Below, piece after piece: positions 1-7,519 of a DNA stretch of 22,313 bases. Location of the stretch: assembly GCA_934539585.1 (NCBI GenBank), contig CAKTCT010000044.1, positions 1 through 22,313 on the forward strand, given 5' to 3'. This DNA is from an uncultured Oscillospiraceae bacterium (GTDB lineage Bacteria; Bacillota; Clostridia; Oscillospirales; Ruminococcaceae). The notes beneath the pieces were generated by a model that saw only the letters and a list, made by a program, of their open reading frames with translations, was not told the origin of the DNA and made no database searches. Each line of letters starts with the position of its first letter. The first letter of the stretch is position 1. The translations under genes and the position numbers were made by a program.

Positions 1-278
1 CACCCCTTCTTTTCCCGCGTGGGAAAAGAAGGGGGAGAAAAGGACGCTCGGGTGGCTCCCGCCCCCCGAGACCCCCTAAAGTCGCGCCTTGGGCTTTGGA
101 GGGCCTACCCGCCTACCTCGCGGTGGACACGGCCGCCGCAATTGGTGCTCGGACAGTAGGCATACGCACACCACTTTCGAACGGTATCGTCCTCACGATG
201 GGCTTTGGGGGTAGGCGGCGGCCTGACGTGGGTGCTTGGGGCGCGGCAGTGGGTGCGCTTGGTGCTGGTGGGGAATTG
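1..278. other. Gene-free left edge with hairpins
   Basis: No credible gene is visible here. Open frames crossing this stretch are antisense or frame-shifted extensions of secA without a ribosome site. It holds a perfect 14-bp palindrome at 3-34 and a 6-bp stem CTCGGG/CCCGAG (47-52 with 65-70). The rest is GC-rich and low in obvious signals. It may be the end of an intergenic repeat of the kind seen later in the window, but its sequence does not match those copies, so this is only a suggestion. Confidence 0.5.
3..34. repeat. Perfect 14-bp inverted repeat, 4-nt loop
   Basis: The left arm (3-16) is CCCCTTCTTTTCCC, the loop is GCGT and the right arm (21-34) is its exact reverse complement. The stem could act as a transcription terminator or as the end of a repeat element. 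No long T-tract follows on the plus strand, and the sequence left of it lies outside the window, so its role cannot be settled here. Confidence 0.6.
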
Positions 279-320
279 AAAAACCGGCGCGTCCCGGGGA
301 GGTGGGATGCGCCGGTTTTT
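279..320 (-). terminator. Intrinsic terminator of secA
   Basis: A 12-bp perfect stem pairs AAAAACCGGCGC (279-290) with GCGCCGGTTTTT (309-320) around an 18-nt loop. Read on the minus strand it begins 3 nt after the secA stop codon and ends in a T-run. This is a standard Rho-independent terminator that closes the secA transcript, so no downstream gene such as prfB is co-transcribed here. Confidence 0.85.
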
Positions 321-323
321 GAA

Positions 324-3083
324 TTATTTCTCGTCGGGGAACTGGCCTGCGCCGCAGCATTTCTTGTACTTTTTGCCGCTGCCGCAGGGGCACGGGTCGT
401 TGCGGCCCACCTTCTTGCTGGCGGGCTTCCGGACGGGCTGCTTTTTCACGGTGTCGTCGCCGTGGGAGGCTACGGTGGGCTTTGCCACCTGCTCCCGCTT
501 GGGCTCCTCCTCGGGGTTGCGGAGCCGGACGGTGAGGAGCATCTTGACGGTGTCCTCCCGGATGGCGGCTACCATTTCATCGAACATGTCGAAGCCCTCG
601 ATGCGGTACTCCACCACGGGGTCGCGCTGGGCGTAGGACCGGAGGTAGATGCCCTTGCGGAGCTCCTCCATGGCGTCGATGTGGTCCATCCACTTGGAGT
701 CCACGTTGCGGAGGAGCACTACACGCTCCACTTCCCGCATACGGTCGGGGCCGATCTCCTGCTCTTTGGCTTCGTATTTGGCAACGGCCTTTTCGTAGAG
801 GAGCTCGATGATGTCCTTCTTCTCCATGCCGCCCAGCTCGTCAGCGGTGAACTCCAGGTCGCCGGGCTCGGTGAAGAAGCCCAGGTAGTGGTCCCGGAGG
901 CCGGTGATGTTCCAGTTGTCGTGGACAGTCTCATCGGAGAGGTAGTGGTTGGCGGTTTCGGTGATGTTGTCCCGGAGCATATCCATGATGTAGCTGCGGA
1001 GGTTCTCGCCGTCCAGGACTTTGGCGCGCTGGCTGTAAATCAGCTCCCGCTGGCGGTTCATGACGTCGTCGAACTGGAGGACGCTGCGGCGGATGGCGAA
1101 GTTCCGGCCCTCCACCTTCTTCTGGGCCGACTCGATGGAGTTGGTCAGGAGCTTGGTCTCGATGGGCTGGTCGTCCTCGATCTTCAGGGCCTCCATCATC
1201 CGCTGGATCCGCTCGCCGCCGAAGAGACGCATGATGTCGTCCTCCAGGGAGAGGAAGAAGCGGCTTTCGCCGGGGTCGCCCTGACGGCCGGAACGTCCGC
1301 GGAGCTGATTGTCGATGCGCCGGGATTCGTGGCGCTCGGTGCCCAGGATGAACAGGCCCCCGGCCTTCCGGACCTCGTCGGCCTCGGCGGCGATGACGGG
1401 CTTGTACTTCTCCACCAGCTCGTGGAAGGTCTTCCGGGCGTTGAGGATTTCCTCGTTGTCGGTGTCGCCGTAGGCGTCGGCTTCGGCGATGAGTTCTTCC
1501 TCGAAGCCCATTTTGCGCATGTCGTTTTTGGCCAGATACTCGTCGTTGCCGCCCAGCTTGATGTCGGTGCCGCGGCCTGCCATGTTGGTAGCGATGGTGA
1601 CGGCGCCCTTCTTGCCGGCCTGGGCCACGATTTCGGCCTCTTTTTCATGATACTTGGCGTTGAGGACCACGTGGGGGATGCCCTGGCGCTTCAGCATGCT
1701 GCTGAGCAGCTCGGATTTGTCGATGGTCACGGTGCCCACCAGGACTGGCTGGCCCTTGGCGTGGCACTCCTTGATCTGCTCGATGACGGCGTGGTATTTG
1801 CCCTTTTCGTTTTTGAAGACCACGTCCTCGTGGTCCACACGGATGACGGGCTTGTTGGTGGGAATTTCCACCACGTCCAGCTTGTAGATTTCCCGGAACT
1901 CGGCTTCCTCGGTGAGGGCGGTGCCGGTCATGCCGGAGAGCTTATGGTAGATGCGGAACAGGTTCTGGAAGGTGATGGTGGCCAGGGTCTTGGACTCCCG
2001 GGCGACCTCCACGCCTTCCTTGGCCTCGATGGCCTGGTGAAGGCCCTCGTTGTAGCGGCGGCCGATCATCAGACGGCCGGTGAACTCGTCCACGATGATG
2101 ACCTCGCCGTTTTTCACCACGTAATCCACTTCGTTGTGCATGACGCCGTGGGCCTTGATGGCCTGGTTGATGTGGTGGAGGAGGGTCAGGTTCTGGGGGT
2201 CCATGAGGTTTTCGACGCCGAAGGCCAGCTCCGCCTTCTTGACGCCCAGGGGGGTCAGGGTGGCGGTTTTGGCCTTTTCATCGACGATGTAATCGCCCTC
2301 CAGGTTGTCGTTGTCCACCTTGTCGTCCAGCTCCACGACCTTGTTCATCTTTAAGGTCCGGGCGAAGCGATCCACGATCTTATAGAGGTCGGTGGATTTG
2401 TCCCCCTGGCCGGAAATGATCAGAGGGGTCCGGGCCTCGTCGATGAGGATGGAGTCCACCTCGTCCACGATGGCGTAGTTGAAGGGGCGCTGGACCCGCT
2501 GCTCCTTATACGTGACCATGTTGTCCCGGAGGTAGTCGAAGCCGATCTCGTTGTTGGTGCCGTAGGTGATGTCGCAGTTGTAGGCGGCCCGGCGGGCGTC
2601 GTTGTCCATGTCGTGGATAATCAGGCCCACGGTAAGCCCTAAGTAGCGGTAGACCTTGCCCATCCACTCGGAGTCGCGCTTGGCCAGGTAGTCGTTGACG
2701 GTGACGACGTGGACGCCCTTGCCGGACAGGGCGTTCAGGTAGGCGGGGAGAAGGCAGGTCTGGGTCTTGCCTTCACCGGTGCGCATCTCGGCGATGCGGC
2801 CCTGGTGGAGGACGATGCCGCCGATGATCTGCACGGGGTAGTGGGGGGTGCCCAGGACCCGGCGGGTGGCCTCCCGGCAGGTGGCGAAGGCCCGGGGCAG
2901 GATGGTGTCCAGAGTCTCGCCGTCGGAGAGCATCCCTTTCAGGTACTCGGTCTGCCCTCGGAGCTTTTCGTCGGACATCGCCTTATACTCCTCCTCCAGG
3001 TCCAGAACGTTCTGGAGGATGGGCCTGATGCGCTTCAATTCCCGTTTGGAGTAGGAGCCGAATATTTTTTCAATGAGTCCCAT
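324..3083 (-). CDS. secA: Preprotein translocase ATPase SecA
   Basis: SecA is the ATPase motor that pushes unfolded preproteins through SecYEG at the membrane. The 919-residue product has the N-terminal MGLIEKIFGSYSKRELKR start, the Walker A motif MRTGEGKT, the DEAD-type segment VDEVDSILIDEARTPLI, the AGRGTDIKLGG helicase motif and QLRGRSGRQGDPG. The C-terminus carries the zinc/SecB-type motif with CPCGSGKKYKKCC. Its length is in the normal bacterial range (E. coli about 901). The ATG at 3083 was chosen because it gives the conserved SecA N-terminus and has an AAAGGAA ribosome site upstream; the frame stays open further upstream, but that part overlaps the promoter and is not SecA-like. The gene is monocistronic, with its own promoter and terminator. 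Identification is certain. Confidence 0.98.
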   Translation of the reverse strand: MGLIEKIFGSYSKRELKRIRPILQNVLDLEEEYKAMSDEKLRGQTEYLKGMLSDGETLDTILPRAFATCREATRRVLGTPHYPVQIIGGIVLHQGRIAEMRTGEGKTQTCLLPAYLNALSGKGVHVVTVNDYLAKRDSEWMGKVYRYLGLTVGLIIHDMDNDARRAAYNCDITYGTNNEIGFDYLRDNMVTYKEQRVQRPFNYAIVDEVDSILIDEARTPLIISGQGDKSTDLYKIVDRFARTLKMNKVVELDDKVDNDNLEGDYIVDEKAKTATLTPLGVKKAELAFGVENLMDPQNLTLLHHINQAIKAHGVMHNEVDYVVKNGEVIIVDEFTGRLMIGRRYNEGLHQAIEAKEGVEVARESKTLATITFQNLFRIYHKLSGMTGTALTEEAEFREIYKLDVVEIPTNKPVIRVDHEDVVFKNEKGKYHAVIEQIKECHAKGQPVLVGTVTIDKSELLSSMLKRQGIPHVVLNAKYHEKEAEIVAQAGKKGAVTIATNMAGRGTDIKLGGNDEYLAKNDMRKMGFEEELIAEADAYGDTDNEEILNARKTFHELVEKYKPVIAAEADEVRKAGGLFILGTERHESRRIDNQLRGRSGRQGDPGESRFFLSLEDDIMRLFGGERIQRMMEALKIEDDQPIETKLLTNSIESAQKKVEGRNFAIRRSVLQFDDVMNRQRELIYSQRAKVLDGENLRSYIMDMLRDNITETANHYLSDETVHDNWNITGLRDHYLGFFTEPGDLEFTADELGGMEKKDIIELLYEKAVAKYEAKEQEIGPDRMREVERVVLLRNVDSKWMDHIDAMEELRKGIYLRSYAQRDPVVEYRIEGFDMFDEMVAAIREDTVKMLLTVRLRNPEEEPKREQVAKPTVASHGDDTVKKQPVRKPASKKVGRNDPCPCGSGKKYKKCCGAGQFPDEK

Positions 3084-3189
3084 TGCTGCTTGACCATTCC
3101 TTTCGGAGTTTTGTGGGCAAAACTCTGCCGGTCCGTGGGGCCGGACTGTGATTTTTGGCCTTCCGGGCGGAAGTACCCAATTACAGTCT

Positions 3190-3218
3190 ATTATACTCGT
3201 TTTCCAGGCGGCTTGCAA
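3190..3218 (-). promoter_or_regulatory. secA promoter and leader
   Basis: On the minus strand TTGCAA (3213-3218) and TATAAT (3190-3195) are separated by exactly 17 bp, a strong sigma-A-type promoter. Transcription would start near 3183, giving a leader of about 100 nt before the ATG at 3083. That leader can fold two hairpins: CTTCCG/CGGAAG (3160-3173) and a 7-bp stem at 3128-3144. A regulatory role for these is speculative. Confidence 0.75.
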
Positions 3219-3280
3219 GGGGAATTTTGTGAATTCTTGGCATTCGGCGGGGTTTTCTTGATTTTTCGGGGAAAAAGGGG

Positions 3281-3448
3281 CTATTCCGGCTCCCGGAGGC
3301 GGCGGACGTAAGCCTGCATCTCCGCGAAGGAGGAGACGTCCTTGGCGAAGACCCGTTCCCGGACCTCCGGGGGGAGGGAGTAAAAGTATTCGTAGCTGGT
3401 CAGGTCCTGATCCAGCAGGTCGGTGATTCCCAGGTACTGATTTTTCAT
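3281..3448 (-). CDS. Small uncharacterised protein, 55 aa
   Basis: A short reading frame encodes a 55-residue acidic soluble protein that begins MKNQYLGITDLLDQDL, has a central YEYFYSLPPEVRERVF segment and ends in VRRLREPE. I do not recognise a function. It has an ATG at 3448 with a clear GGAAAGGA ribosome site 6-7 nt upstream and a TAG stop. Codon use (GTC, CTG, GAG, GCC) matches the neighbouring genes, which supports real coding. There is no signal peptide, membrane segment or cysteine; the PPEVRERV part looks helical. It lies upstream of secA in the same direction but is separated from it by the secA promoter. A 7-bp hairpin (3461-3479) abuts its ribosome site. Confidence 0.75.
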   Translation of the reverse strand: MKNQYLGITDLLDQDLTSYEYFYSLPPEVRERVFAKDVSSFAEMQAYVRRLREPE

Positions 3449-3460
3449 GGCGTTTCCTTT

Positions 3461-3479
3461 CCGGACGGGTGGCGTCCGG
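3461..3479 (-). promoter_or_regulatory. Hairpin next to the ribosome site of the 55-aa gene
   Basis: CCGGACG (3461-3467) and CGTCCGG (3473-3479) form a perfect 7-bp stem with a 5-nt loop. On the minus strand the stem ends directly before the GGAAAGGA ribosome site of the small gene. It could tune translation or mark an upstream transcript end; no T-tract follows. Confidence 0.45.
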
Positions 3480-3581
3480 AATTAGTATGCCGCAGGCGGG
3501 GCGGCGGATTCCCGGGAAAAATTGCAGAGGATACCGGAGCTTACGCCAGCCATACTATTTTTATATGCCGGTTATGGCGGC

Positions 3582-3610
3582 TTGACAGGACGGGGGACCG
3601 GGTGTATACT
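3582..3610 (+). promoter_or_regulatory. copA-csoR promoter
   Basis: TTGACA (3582-3587) and TATACT (3605-3610) are spaced 17 bp apart, close to a perfect housekeeping promoter. The expected start is near 3617, inside the GC palindrome proposed as the CsoR operator, so strong basal initiation would need a repressor to keep it off. Confidence 0.88.
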
Positions 3611-3616
3611 GAAAGC

Positions 3617-3644
3617 ATCCCCTCCCCCCCGGGGGGGTAGGGTG
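3617..3644 (+). promoter_or_regulatory. Probable CsoR operator
   Basis: A dyad centred at 3630/3631 joins seven C's to seven G's and continues into GGGGGGGTAGGGTG on the right with a partial match on the left. CsoR proteins are known to bind G/C-tract pseudopalindromes of this kind. The site overlaps the expected transcription start, a repressing position, and csoR is the second gene of the operon. That makes the assignment likely, though it rests on pattern and context. Confidence 0.72.
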
Positions 3645-3663
3645 TGAAGGAGGCCTTAGAGAA

Positions 3664-6183
3664 ATGAAACAACGATTTCAGGTAACGGGCATGTCCTGCG
3701 CGTCCTGCTCCGCTCATGTGGAGAAGGCGGTGGGCGGCGTTTCCGGCGTGAGCCAGGTGGCCGTCAGCCTGCTGACCAACAGCATGACCGTGGAATACGA
3801 CGAAAGCAGAACCAACGCCGCCGCCATCGTCAGGGCGGTGGAAAACGCGGGCTACGGCGCTTCTCCCGAAGGCGGAGAGAAGAAATCTGGCGGGGAGACC
3901 GCCCAGGCCGCCGCAGACGCCGCCTCGGCCAGCGTGAAGCGGCGGCTCATCGTCTCCTTTACGTTTCTGATCCCGCTGTTTTACCTGTCCATGGGGCACA
4001 TGATGGGGTGGCCGCTGCCGGGAATCTTCCTGGGCCACGAAAACGCGCTGATCTTCGCCTTCACCCAGCTGCTGCTCTGCCTGCCCATTGTGGCGGTGAA
4101 CCACAAGTACTTCACCGGCGGGTACAAGGCGCTGTGGCACCGGGCTCCCAACATGGACTCCCTCATCGCCATCGGGTCCTCGGCGGCCATTGTCTACGGC
4201 ATCTGGGCCATTTACTGCATCGGCTGGGGCTTGGGCCACGGGGATATGGAAATGGTCCACAGCTACTCCATGGACCTTTATTTTGAGACATCGGGGATGA
4301 TTTTAGCCCTGATCACCCTGGGGAAATTCCTGGAGGCCCGGTCCAAGGGCAAGACCTCCGAGGCCATTTCCAAGCTCATTGCCCTGACCCCCAAGACCGC
4401 TTTTGTGGAGCGGGACGGGAAGGAGACGGAAATCCCTGCCGAGGACGTGGTCCCCGGGGACACCGTGGTCATCCGGCCCGGGGCCCGGGTCCCGGTGGAC
4501 GGCGTAGTCTGCGAGGGCAGCTCCTCGGTGGATGAATCCGCCCTCACCGGCGAGAGCATCCCGGTGGAGAAGCAGCCCGGGGACAAGCTCACCGGCGGCA
4601 CCATCAACAAGGCGGGCTTTTTGAAGATGCAGGCCCGGAAGGTAGGAAACGACACCGCTCTGGCCCAGATCATCCGGCTGGTGGAGGAGGCCGCGTCCTC
4701 CAAGGCGCCCATCGCCAAGCTGGCGGACCGGGTCAGCGGGGTGTTCGTGCCGGTGGTCATCGGCATTGCCATTCTGGCCACCATCGTCTGGCTTCTGGTG
4801 GGGAAGGGCGTGGCCTTCGCCATCTCCATCGGCATTGCGGTGCTGGTGATTTCCTGCCCCTGCGCTCTGGGGCTGGCGACGCCGACGGCCATTATGGTGG
4901 GCACCGGCAAGGGGGCGGAAAACGGCATCCTCATCAAGTCCGGCGAGGCGCTGGAGACCGCCCATCTGGTGGATACGGTGGTGCTGGACAAGACCGGCAC
5001 CGTCACCGAGGGCGCGCCCCGGGTCACGGACCTGCTGCCCCTGGAAATGGCTCCGGAGGAATTCCTCCGGCTGGCGGCGGCCATGGAGAGCCGGTCGGAG
5101 CACCCTCTGGCCGAAGCTGTGGTCCGGGCCGCGGAGGAAAAGGGGCTGGACCTTCCCGAGGTGTCCGCTTTCCGCTCCATCCCCGGCCGGGGAATTGAAG
5201 CGGAGGTGGGCGGCCGCCGGTATTTCGCCGGGAACCTGGCTCTGATGGAGGAGCAGGGCGTCGATCTGAAGGACACCGGCTCCCGGGCCGAGGAGCTGGC
5301 CGGGGAAGGGAAAACCGTCCTCTACTTCGCCGACGAAGCCGCCGTTCTGGGGCTGATCGCCGCGGCGGACACCATCAAGCCCACCAGCGCCGAGGCTGTG
5401 GCCGAGATGAAGGCCCTGGGGCTCCAGGTGGTCATGCTCACCGGCGACAGCCCCCGGACTGCCGAAGCCATCCGGAAGCAGGCAGGCATTGAGACGGTGG
5501 TGGCCGGGGTCCTCCCCGACGGCAAGGAGCAGGAGATCCGCCGGCTGCAGGAGCAGGGCCGGAAGGTGGCCATGGTAGGCGACGGCGTCAACGACGCTCC
5601 GGCCCTGGCCCGGGCCGACGTGGGCATGGCCATCGGCGCGGGAACCGACGTGGCCATCGAGTCCGCCGACATCGTCCTGATGAAAAGCGACCTCCGGGAC
5701 GTGGCCACTGCCGTCCGGCTGAGCCGGGCAGTGATCCGGAACATCAAGGAGAACCTGTTCTGGGCCCTGTGCTACAACAGCCTGGGGATTCCCCTGGCGG
5801 CGGGGGTGTTCTACGCCGCGCTCCACTGGAAGCTGAACCCCATGTTCGGGGCGGCGGCCATGAGCTTAAGCTCCGTCTGCGTCGTCACCAACGCCTTGCG
5901 GCTGCGGTTCTTTAAGGCGGACCACAAGCCGGTCCCGGCTGAGCCCAGGGCGGCGGCTCCTGCCGGGGAGCGGGAGGTGGTGCTCCATATCTCCGGCATG
6001 ATGTGCGGCCACTGCACCGGCCGGGTCACAAAGGCTCTGGAGGACCTGGGGGCCCAGGCGGAGGTCACTCTGGAGCCGGGTATGGCCAGGGTGAAGGCTC
6101 CCGCCGCCGTTTCCGACAAGGCCCTTCAGAAGGCCGTGGAGGACGCGGGGTACAAGGTGACATCTCTGGAGCATCCCGATTGA
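3664..6183 (+). CDS. copA: Copper-exporting P1B-type ATPase with N- and C-terminal HMA domains
   Basis: This is an inner-membrane pump that uses ATP to export Cu(I). The 839-residue protein has an N-terminal heavy-metal domain with GMSCASC (residues about 9-15), the actuator TGES motif (about 294), the transmembrane metal site CPCALGLATP (about 397), the phosphorylation motif DKTGTVTEG (about 441) and GDGVNDAP (about 638). Late membrane segments carry YN (CYNSLG) and MSLSS, the signature of Cu(I)-type P1B-1 pumps. A second heavy-metal domain with GMMCGHC lies at the C-terminus (about 777-783), where a free CopZ chaperone would otherwise be expected. The ATG at 3664 follows AAGGAGG. It is first in an operon with csoR, 13 nt apart, behind an operator-type palindrome. 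Confidence 0.95.
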   Translation: MKQRFQVTGMSCASCSAHVEKAVGGVSGVSQVAVSLLTNSMTVEYDESRTNAAAIVRAVENAGYGASPEGGEKKSGGETAQAAADAASASVKRRLIVSFTFLIPLFYLSMGHMMGWPLPGIFLGHENALIFAFTQLLLCLPIVAVNHKYFTGGYKALWHRAPNMDSLIAIGSSAAIVYGIWAIYCIGWGLGHGDMEMVHSYSMDLYFETSGMILALITLGKFLEARSKGKTSEAISKLIALTPKTAFVERDGKETEIPAEDVVPGDTVVIRPGARVPVDGVVCEGSSSVDESALTGESIPVEKQPGDKLTGGTINKAGFLKMQARKVGNDTALAQIIRLVEEAASSKAPIAKLADRVSGVFVPVVIGIAILATIVWLLVGKGVAFAISIGIAVLVISCPCALGLATPTAIMVGTGKGAENGILIKSGEALETAHLVDTVVLDKTGTVTEGAPRVTDLLPLEMAPEEFLRLAAAMESRSEHPLAEAVVRAAEEKGLDLPEVSAFRSIPGRGIEAEVGGRRYFAGNLALMEEQGVDLKDTGSRAEELAGEGKTVLYFADEAAVLGLIAAADTIKPTSAEAVAEMKALGLQVVMLTGDSPRTAEAIRKQAGIETVVAGVLPDGKEQEIRRLQEQGRKVAMVGDGVNDAPALARADVGMAIGAGTDVAIESADIVLMKSDLRDVATAVRLSRAVIRNIKENLFWALCYNSLGIPLAAGVFYAALHWKLNPMFGAAAMSLSSVCVVTNALRLRFFKADHKPVPAEPRAAAPAGEREVVLHISGMMCGHCTGRVTKALEDLGAQAEVTLEPGMARVKAPAAVSDKALQKAVEDAGYKVTSLEHPD

Positions 6184-6196
6184 AAGAAGGAGCGGT

Positions 6197-6466
6197 ATGA
6201 AAGCGGATCATCAGAAAATCGCAAACCTTATGAAAACCGCCCGGGGACAGCTGGACGGCATCCTCCGGATGATCGACGAGGACCGGTACTGCATGGACGT
6301 GGCCCATCAGATTCTGGCGGTGGAGGCCCTTCTCCACAAGGCGTACAAGGAGGTCCTCAAGGGGCACATGGAGTCCTGCGTCAAGGAGGCCGTGGAAAGC
6401 GGCGACCCCTCCAAAATCGACGAGCTGGCGGAGCTGATCCAGCGGTCCCTGGACAGCTCCCGGTGA
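6197..6466 (+). CDS. csoR: Copper-sensing repressor, CsoR family
   Basis: An 89-residue all-helical repressor of the CsoR (DUF156) family that releases DNA when it binds Cu(I). The copper ligands fit the family spacing exactly: Cys32, His57 and Cys61 (25 then 4 residues apart, as in Cys36/His61/Cys65 of the M. tuberculosis protein). The N-terminal ARGQLDGILRMIDEDRYC region is typical. The ATG follows AAGGAG by 6-7 nt. It is co-transcribed with copA and should bind the palindrome before copA, giving autoregulation. The Cys-His-Cys set argues for copper rather than the formaldehyde- or nickel-sensing relatives. No convincing terminator follows. Confidence 0.93.
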   Translation: MKADHQKIANLMKTARGQLDGILRMIDEDRYCMDVAHQILAVEALLHKAYKEVLKGHMESCVKEAVESGDPSKIDELAELIQRSLDSSR

Positions 6467-6527
6467 ATTTAAGAAAGAATTAAGGCTTCCGAAAGGTTTT
6501 TTGAAAGCATTTCCCCCGGTTTTCCGT

Positions 6528-6533
6528 TATAAT
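6528..6533 (+). promoter_or_regulatory. Possible -10 of the small-protein/VanRS-like operon
   Basis: A perfect TATAAT is placed so that transcription would start near 6540, with the GAAGGGGGA ribosome site at 6552-6560. The nearest -35-like element, TTGAAA at 6501-6506, lies 21 bp away, too far for normal spacing. The promoter may therefore depend on an activator, perhaps the encoded response regulator itself. Confidence 0.5.
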
Positions 6534-6566
6534 AGGTGACAGGAAATTTGTGAAGGGGGACGACCC

Positions 6567-6821
6567 ATGCTTTCTATGACGCCGTATCCCCGTCGGGGCC
6601 GGCGCTCCCGCCATTCGATTCTGGGGCGGGCCCTGGCGGTGCTTGCCGTTTTGCTGACCGTGCTGATTCTGGTGACGGTCAGCCTCTATTTTCAGCTGCG
6701 GGATATTTTTGCGCCGCCGTCTGCGGCTCTGACGGAGCCCCGGACCACGGCGGCGGAGACGGTTTCGCCCTTCCGGGGGACCGTCCGCCTGACCCCGCAG
6801 GAACAGGAGGCGGGAAAATGA
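6567..6821 (+). CDS. Small single-pass membrane protein, 84 aa
   Basis: The function is not recognised. The N-terminus is strongly basic (RRGRRSRHS), followed by one membrane segment (residues about 18-43, ALAVLAVLLTVLILVTVSLY) and a short tail rich in Ser, Thr and Pro that should lie outside the cell. The start at 6567 has a good ribosome site (GAAGGGGGA). Its stop overlaps the start of the response regulator gene as ATGA, so the two are translationally coupled. It leads the operon with the two-component pair, which suggests a link to sensing, for example as an accessory or feedback protein. That link is inference from position only. Confidence 0.72.
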   Translation: MLSMTPYPRRGRRSRHSILGRALAVLAVLLTVLILVTVSLYFQLRDIFAPPSAALTEPRTTAAETVSPFRGTVRLTPQEQEAGK

Positions 6822-7501
6822 ACATCCTGGTCGTGGACGACGAAAAGGAGATCGCCGACCTGGTGGAGCTGTATCTGGCCAACGAGGGCTACACCGTCTA
6901 TAAGTTCTACGACAGCGGGGAGGCGCTGGCCTGCATCGGGGAAACGCCGCTGGACCTGGCAATCCTGGACGTGATGATGCCCGGCATGGACGGCTTCACC
7001 CTCTGCCGGAGGATCCGGGAGCGGCACCATTTCCCGGTGATCATGCTCACCGCCAAGGTGGAGGACCTGGACAAGATCACCGGCCTGACCATCGGGGCCG
7101 ACGACTATGTGACCAAGCCCTTCAATCCTCTGGAGCTGGTGGCCAGGGTCAAGGCCCAGCTCCGGCGGTCCACCCGGTACAACGAGGCCCAGGCCGACGT
7201 CCGGGACGTCATCGACTTTTCCGGGCTGGTCATCAACCGGAAGACCCACCAGTGTACTCTCCACGAGCGGCCCCTGCTCCTGACGCCCATTGAGTTCGAC
7301 ATCCTGTGGATGCTCTGCGAGAACCGGGGGCAGGTCATCAGCGCCGAGCGGCTTTTCGAGGAGGTCTGGGGGGAAAAGTACTTGAACAGCAACAACACCG
7401 TGATGGTTCACATCCGCCACCTCCGGGAGAAGATGAAGGAGCCGGTGGGCAAGCCCCGGTTCATCAAGACCGTCTGGGGCGTGGGCTACAAAATCGATTA
7501 A
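6818..7501 (+). CDS. OmpR-family response regulator, VanR-like
   Basis: A 227-residue DNA-binding response regulator. The receiver domain (about 1-115) has the acidic pocket Asp7/Asp8, the phospho-acceptor Asp51 in LAILDVMMPG, LTAK and the conserved Lys in DDYVTKPF. The C-terminal winged helix (about 130-227) ends in TVMVHIRHLREKM and TVWGVGYKID. The sequence, notably ITGLTIGADDYVTKPFNPLELVARVKAQLRR, resembles the VanR branch of regulators. It overlaps the upstream small gene by 4 nt and is followed 18 nt later by its kinase. There are no vanH/A/X, vanG or vanXY genes in the window, so VanR-like describes ancestry and not resistance. Confidence 0.93.
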   Translation: MNILVVDDEKEIADLVELYLANEGYTVYKFYDSGEALACIGETPLDLAILDVMMPGMDGFTLCRRIRERHHFPVIMLTAKVEDLDKITGLTIGADDYVTKPFNPLELVARVKAQLRRSTRYNEAQADVRDVIDFSGLVINRKTHQCTLHERPLLLTPIEFDILWMLCENRGQVISAERLFEEVWGEKYLNSNNTVMVHIRHLREKMKEPVGKPRFIKTVWGVGYKID

Positions 7502-7519
7502 GGGAAACGGGGGAGCACC

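Noticed and set aside
96..2354. A 752-codon open frame on plus, antisense to secA
   Set aside because: It is a GC-driven mirror of the secA frame with Val/Leu/Gly/His-rich low-complexity sequence and no recognisable domain. secA itself is certain.
6467..6510. Intrinsic terminator after csoR
   Set aside because: A T-run is present (about 6497-6502), but the sequence before it forms no stem longer than 2-3 bp.
6501..6533. TTGAAA...TATAAT as a complete promoter before the small-protein operon
   Set aside because: The spacing is 21 bp, outside the normal 16-18 bp range. Only the -10 was kept, with modest confidence.
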